A stretch of 64,000 nucleotides of DNA from assembly GCF_032062135.1 (NCBI RefSeq), contig NC_092858.1, positions 123,084,865 through 123,148,864 on the forward strand, read 5' to 3'. This stretch comes from Pyxicephalus adspersus (Eukaryota > Chordata > Amphibia > Anura > Pyxicephalidae). Shown here one piece after another: positions 57,854-64,000 of the stretch. Below the pieces are notes generated by a model. It had not been told where the DNA came from, did not search any database, and saw nothing but the letters and a program-made list of their open reading frames with translations. A program made the translations under genes and the position numbers. Each line of letters opens with the position of its first letter. Position 1 is the stretch's first letter.

Positions 57854-60800
57854 TGTAGTTACCTACAGACAACCTGTAGTAGGAGGACCTGCTGGATACC
57901 ATTCACAGCTCTGTTCTGCACAGGCTGCATGCAGAAAAGTTGTATCACTGTTATTTTACAAGGTAACATCTAAGATTGTAAAGGTAATTTGTGGCAAAGT
58001 GGATTTTTATCTTTTAAGACGATTAATAAATTTAAGTTTTTATTCTAAGCTTTAATTAGAAATAAACTGGGAGCAATTATGTTGTTGGAGATGCTTGATG
58101 CTCAAGCAGATATTTTTCTGGTATGTCATACCTTTGCAGCTATTAAAATTTTTTTTATTTTTTTTTTTTAAATAGAGAATGGAACAAAATATTTTCTGTT
58201 TTGTTACTGTGGATTCTTTTTGGCTTTATCTGAACATATCACGGGTCCTATTTGTACAGAGATGATAATAAAGTCAAGCAGACTTGTCACCACCTGATGT
58301 TCCCAGCAAGTGGTCTGCCCATTTGTGCCTATCCAATGCATTTCTCACAGCTTTTCTTGCTGGAAATCATGACAGTATGTTACAAATTTGCTTGTTTGTC
58401 CTAGTCGAGAGCCTTGCATTTTTACCATTGCCAAGATTAACATTTTTCTGCTGTGTGTCGATGCACCTTTTAATTAAATTCCCTTATTTTCTGCAATGTC
58501 ATTGTAACTTCTTAGATTTCCACTTGTTTCCAAAGTAAAAATAAATATTCTGTATCTGCTTTAGTATGGTTTGGAATGCAGAGTATTACTTAGCCAGCTC
58601 TTCCTTAGTCTAAAACCATGTTAAGACTGACAGTGCGGTTGTAATGTGGTTACGGTTTCCTCACGCCAGTGAACTGCTGCCTTGGTGGAAATATTACCTA
58701 CAGCTTTTACCTGTGGCAGCCCAATAGAAAATGAACAGGGGGTGATGTCAAATGTGCAACCTGCTGGCACTGTGGTGCGATTGATCGGACAACTAGCAAA
58801 ATGCCAGCCACCAGGAGCCGTGCGGAATCACTTGATCCTTCAAAAAGATAGATATTTTGGATAAAGCCTTGACTAATACAAAATAGGCTTCATGCTCAAT
58901 GAAATTAAATTTTATACCATTTTCTCAAAACTCTTTAAGCCCAAACAATTAGCTTCTTGTGCAGCTAACATTCCTACTTTATTGCCTCTGTACCTAAAAC
59001 CTGTTCTGCTTTGCTTTGTTAGTTAGCACACTTTTGCTAACTCCAGGTACAAATTAATTATTTCTAACTTTGACTCCACAGCCCTGGCAATATGACCCCC
59101 TACCTTCTAGAGAAGGATTGTTGTGCCAAATCAGAAAGCATGCATGAACAATACATCTGTCATCACTGGATTGCTGTGTATGTGTGTTGTCATGGAGGAT
59201 ACATTTGGAGAAATGTAACCTCATACGTTTGTAAGATGGTAAGGAGAAAATGATTTAATATACAGTAGCTAGAAGCACAGGCTCTGCTGCAACTGCACAC
59301 TGTGCTATCCTTGGCCGTATAATGCTGGTGATGTATTGTTGAATGAATGAATTCTCTTTCTCAACCTGATCTATATTGTGGGACTGTGAAGCTGCACCTT
59401 ACATTGCCATGATTGCAGAGAAGAACAACTTTCAATTATAAATCTGTAACACCTTGCATTTGACAGTTTAATAAATTCCCCCCATGTGTTGTTTTCATTC
59501 CCCTGACCATGATGCTAACAGCTTTGCAAATATTCTACAATAACATTTAAATCGAGCAACACAAAATTGAGAAAAACCATCTCGGTGCTGTTACAGATCA
59601 GGAGATCTGTCAAGCAAAACTGACTCCTAACATTTTAATTGCCTACTTCAAAATAATATTCAGGAGCCTCATGCTGGCATGCCTGTGTAATTGTAGCTAT
59701 AATACAAAGCATGATACACAGAATAAGCAGATGGCTTGGTCTGGAAATATGAAGGAAATTAAGCTGAAGATAGCTAGAGTACATATTTTTCATTTGTAAA
59801 GCAGATTATGTAGGGCAAGCTTTGGTCCAAATAAAAAATAATCTACATCCAGGATTTTTTATTACTATATACGGAATTCCCATGGTGGTAACAAGACCCG
59901 TATTTAAGGATGACCTAGAATGGCAATACAGTTTTAGGTTGAATACATGAAAAAGTAACATTGTGGTATTTTTTTCTATTGCTCACTTCTACACTGATAT
60001 CTGTCTGCCTTGGCTCTTCTTGCTGTTTTGATTGTTATGTGCCCATTATTTTTCCTCTTATATTCCCAGTAACGTATCACATAAGCCAGACACAAAGCTT
60101 TACATGACTGTTGCAGAGCAGGGAGCCAAAGACATCAAGTGATTTCAACCCAACAAGTTGAAAAAAAACATATTTTACATTTTATCAAACCCCATTGTTT
60201 CATTGACATTTTTTTAAATTTAAATTGTATTATTGGGGTAATGTTTATAACCCTAATGAGAATTGAAGGTCACATAACTCTTGACCTCACAAAGTCTGCA
60301 CAATGTTTATTTGCTTCATGGGATGACTTCTTAGTAAGTCTTATCTGTTTATCACCATCGTAACTTGTCGGTTCTATACAAGCAAAAAAATTACTAGCCA
60401 AGTCTTGCTATGAAGAGGCTTCCTCGAATGGTACTTGCAGACCTGAGAAGCAGAAAAGGGCAGAGTGTTATTTGAGCTCAAACACTGACATTGTGACTGG
60501 GAGCAGCAATTATGGAATGGAAACGGGTATTTGAGTTTGACTGTTAAAGAATTGACATTTACATGTTCAATTCCATAGGCAAAACAAGATGTTGTAAACT
60601 GTAAATGCACAATATACCTCTTTTGTTCTTAATAAAACACTGCTTCTGACCTTGTTGGGTTGTCTACCTTGGCTAAAGATCACAAAGTTTCTGAAATACA
60701 TGGATCATAGTGAAGTTGCATATTAGAGACTATATGGTTTGTTCTTTTTGATGTGAGATGTGGTTGACTTAGGGCAGAATTGAGCAATCCCATGCAGCTC

Positions 60801-61283
60801 TATGCCCCTTGTTCTGCAAAGCTGAGGACATTAGTACCACTCACTGCCATCCCTATTCATTCCATATGGAGCTGCCACAAGCATGAGGAAGCGGTAAACC
60901 CACTGCATCCTTACTGCCAGTGAACATAGTCTGATTGTGCTATATGGACTGTAAATGTTAAATGTTTTTCATTATTCTCCCTTTTAGCCAGGCACATCAC
61001 CCAGGACTTTCCAATAGCCACCTGGCTGTCATCAAACTTAGACTAGGCTTTCTGTAGAGAGAGACGTCCGTAAGCACAGGCAACCTGCCAACTCTCTGAC
61101 AGAGGAGAGAAGAATTATATTTTCTATCTTTACCATGTTCCATCTTCAGGGAGCAGAACTGACAAGCTGCCAGCTCTCACTGTAAGCTTGCCACAAAACA
61201 AAGGTGCAGATTTGGAGAATGGGCAATATAAAACACTACAATTATTGGGGTTACTGGATACCAATGGCACAAAAAACTGGGAA

Positions 61284-61564
61284 CACTAAAATCACAGTCG
61301 CCAACCAGTGGTCTGCGGCTCTGGCTGGTGCACCCCCCAGCGGGGTCAGGAGAAGGACCCCGATGGAAGGGTGCACCAGCCAGAGCCGCAGACCGTGTCC
61401 CCCGTGCGGATCACTGGCTTAGGGAAGTGGGTGGGTTGTGTCCAGCCCAGACCTGCGATGGGAGAGTGGGCAGGTTCTGGCCTCATAACGTCACTAAAGG
61501 GGAGTGACACCCAGCTCACAGTAAATTTAGTGGTCCAAAAAGGTTGGCGACCACTGCACTAAAA
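61284..61564. mobile_element. hAT MITE with 8-bp target duplication and central stem-loop
   Basis: The 8-bp duplication CACTAAAA flanks the element at 61284-61291 and 61557-61564. The 265-bp element has ends ..GTCGCCAACC and, inverted, CAGTGGTCGCCAACC; the first five bases of the left end have diverged. A perfect 25-bp inverted repeat, 61310-61334/61370-61394, forms a stem around a 35-base loop. It is GC-rich unlike its surroundings and has no coding sequence. The ORFs at 61204-61562 are by-products. Confidence 0.88.
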
Positions 61565-63499
61565 CACTTGCCCTGTTGCCCTGCCCATTTTCTTTTTACC
61601 ACCCAGCTAAAAAAAAAAGGGGAGAACGGTGAGGTAAATTTGTGCCTGGTTTTTCACTATTCCTAAAAGATGTAGAAAGACATACACCAATTTAAAACCA
61701 TGTGCTTAATATTATGTGGGTTTACAGCCATACTGAGAACACCCCACAGGACCTTTGGTTTTGGGGATGCTCTTACTCTTTCTCCTAGGTTGCCCAGATC
61801 TCTAAGCATGTCACTTTTTCATGCTCCCAGCCCCATCACTTTCAAGAACTGACTTAGTGCATCCCAACCTGTCAGTCGTTTTATTGTTTTGGACGATTGC
61901 CTTCAACAAAGTTACTTCCATGAATGGATCATTTCCTAGTGAGTAATCTGTATTTTTTTATTTTCACCCTTAAATGAAAACAGAGATGGTAATTGACCTA
62001 TCTCCAGTGGTTTCAAGGAATTACACATAAATTTATACGGCTTTAAAAATAATTAAAAAAAAAATCTATTGTTCTTGTGTCTGTTTTTGGGCTCTAGGTA
62101 GTTCAAATGAATACAAGATAGACTTAAAACTGTAACCTTGAACAAGTAACCTTTATCTTACTTTGCCTCAGGCACTATAGCATCCCTCGTAAGCTCATCA
62201 GTGTTGGGGACGGAAATTTCTAATGTAGCGTCATACAGTATTTGTAAAGCACTATATGTAATAAAGTCATTATTTGAGTACCTCTTAGGGTTGGCAAGAA
62301 GTAAATTAGAATGATGAAAGCCAGCTGAGGACCAGACTGAAATAGTATCTATAAAAGTATCTCTAAGGAGAATAAAATAATGAAATTGTGTGTGCTTTGC
62401 TTTAAGCTGGCAGTTGCTCAGAAAAGTGATTCAACCAATGAAAGTTTTGGTCTGTTTGTTTGTGATGTAAAATTTTGAGATATTAGGAAGCCGGTCTTTC
62501 TAACTGGGTACATGAACACGTTTTTACAACCTCTTGATCCTCCTTTTGATTCTGTACAACAGTGACCATGGCAATATGCGATGTGAGCAAATATCAGAAC
62601 AAAACAATTAGGCAAATGGTTTCAAGCCAGGCATAAAAATTCTGAAATGTCAGCCTTGCTGTAAAAACTAGTTACAAACCATTAGTATACACCGCTACAA
62701 TCAAGTATACATCAATATACTGAATATTCCCATTTGTGTAATATCTAGTCTTAATATGGTTTATTCTTTTTTCATAAGGAGGAGTTAGTGGTGACCCTTA
62801 TTTATTTATTTTTGGTTATTAAAATGTAACTGTGAAGTTGCTGGCAACTTGGGAGGTCCTAAAAGCTATAGTTTACTTCCTTTTAGTACTGTTTGGTGTT
62901 TAAATATTTATTTAGGTGGACGCTTGGACATTTTCTTGATCGAGCCATATATGATCAGATTTGGGGATGTTGGTATGTTTTCCAGGTACCTCCATAGGTT
63001 TTGTTGGAGCAGGCTTGGTAAAAATAGCAGAATTTTTCCACCAGTTTGCTATTTTTTCCCATGAGACTGGAGCATGTTCTCAGCACACCACCTCCTTCTT
63101 CCATTGGTAGAAATGTGCAAGATCACCCAAAGTTTTTTTTTTTTTTCTTTAAGAATAGTTCTACAGCTGTAAACTTTTGGCAGTTATTATACAGAGGTTG
63201 CCCAATGTTGTTTATCAATCTGGTATGGTGCTCATTCACTCTATTATCAGTCTGCCACTGAAGTTGATCGTGAAAAATTTCCAGTGACACAAATCCTACG
63301 TATATACATAGGGTATTCAAATCTTCCAATATCGCAGGTCCTGGATAAGTACATGTATCTTAATTTTTTAGTGATAAACAGTTATCAGTATATATCACTG
63401 GGATAAGGAAGAACATTTCATGACATCCGAAAACTTTTGCCAAATAGTTTTATAGAATAGTTTTCTGCAGAGTCCGTCTATGAAGTCGCTGCACTGAAG

Positions 63500-63532
<33 letters not shown>

Positions 63533-63556
63533 CACACACATATATATACACACAGA
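63500..63556. repeat. (TA)n(CA)n microsatellite
   Basis: A TATATA run, TTTATATA, then CACACA and TATATA. Confidence 0.9.
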
Positions 63557-64000
63557 AATTGCATTGCATTTGAATCTGTACTGGTAGTTTTTTTGTAATG
63601 AAATACATTGCTAAGACTGCATTTCTTAGGAAAATGACTGCGATAATACGTATAGATACAAACTATTGTATCTAAGCAATGTAGTTTTTGCTGAAATCTG
63701 TAAGTCTTGTCTGATCTCAGGAATATTTGATTGCGCTCCATCATTTCCTGTCAAAGGTTGGCTTATCTGGCAGGTGTGGCAAATTGTAAAGCACTTTGCT
63801 TTTTAACCCCTTTGCTTCTAGGCACTATTCCTGGCTGTTTCCAGATATGCATGCTTTGAGCTTTGGGAATTGTGCTAGAACATGTTATCTGGCTTTTTAG
63901 CAGAAGCTGTTGTGATTGGTTAACTGGTAATGTGTTCTCCCTTTTTTTTTTTTTAATAGCTAGGATATAGTTAGGTAATGGACTTGAGGGAAGGGTTGCC

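Larger units (their letters stand above)
42132..64000 (+). other. MAGI3: MAGI3 intron 1 (5' part)
   Basis: No exon continuing the GUK-linker region of MAGI3 was found in the 21.9 kb after the donor, consistent with the very long first intron of this gene in other vertebrates. The sequence is AT-rich with scattered repeats listed separately. Between them (42.7-44.0, 46.4-48.1, 48.4-49.5, 50.9-53.0, 53.3-57.1, 57.3-61.2 and 61.6-64.0 kb) I see no gene. Confidence 0.75.

Noticed and set aside
61204..61562. Two overlapping Pro/Gly-rich frames
   Set aside because: They lie within the palindromic hAT MITE, and symmetry plus high GC explains the open frames.

Overview
This is a stretch of vertebrate nuclear DNA, most likely from an anuran (a true-frog-like amphibian). 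It is AT-rich, mostly non-coding and crowded with decayed transposable elements. The frog assignment rests on repeat families I associate with amphibian genomes: 'TAAAGCTGCGTACACAC' MITEs, short repeats with an 'ACAGCGCTGCGTAATATG' tail, and a tyrosine-recombinase retroelement with an esterase-like domain. One vertebrate gene start is recognisable. Almost everything else is mobile DNA or unrecognised sequence.

Layout. 0-1.1 kb: a run of nested foldback hairpins. 1.5-2.6 kb: degenerate CT-rich repeats with an exact 95-bp tandem duplication and one hAT end. 5.1-6.0 kb: minisatellites leading into a truncated copy of an uncharacterised transposon-like protein family ('family X' here). 11.2-15.2 kb: a broken hAT transposase between two different minisatellites. 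15.2-16.2 kb: three fragments of the repeat seen at position 1. 16.3-17.8 kb: an L1/Tx1-like LINE remnant. 18.4-20.1 kb: a longer family X copy (minus strand). 20.5-23.4 kb: a Ngaro/DIRS-like retroelement on the minus strand in the order RT, RNase H, tyrosine recombinase, SGNH hydrolase. 24.1-24.6 and 39.1-40.0 kb: two piggyBac relatives. 25.9-26.4 kb: a Tc1-like remnant with DD36E spacing. 28.3 and 37.6 kb: two MITEs of one family with TAA duplications. 29.1-30.3 kb: a dead mariner with both ends.

40.3-41.0 kb is CpG- and GC-rich, with two perfect CRE sites, and looks like a promoter. About 1 kb downstream, 41828-42131 is the first coding exon of MAGI3, a junctional scaffold protein. It encodes the N-terminus and first PDZ domain and ends at a consensus splice donor. 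The remaining 22 kb is read as MAGI3 intron 1. I see no second exon there, only repeats: a CR1-like LINE tail, short repeats, two hAT-type MITEs and microsatellites.

No tRNA, rRNA, CRISPR array or bacterial feature was seen. Family assignments come from motif recognition by eye. Element boundaries are approximate unless a target-site duplication is given.
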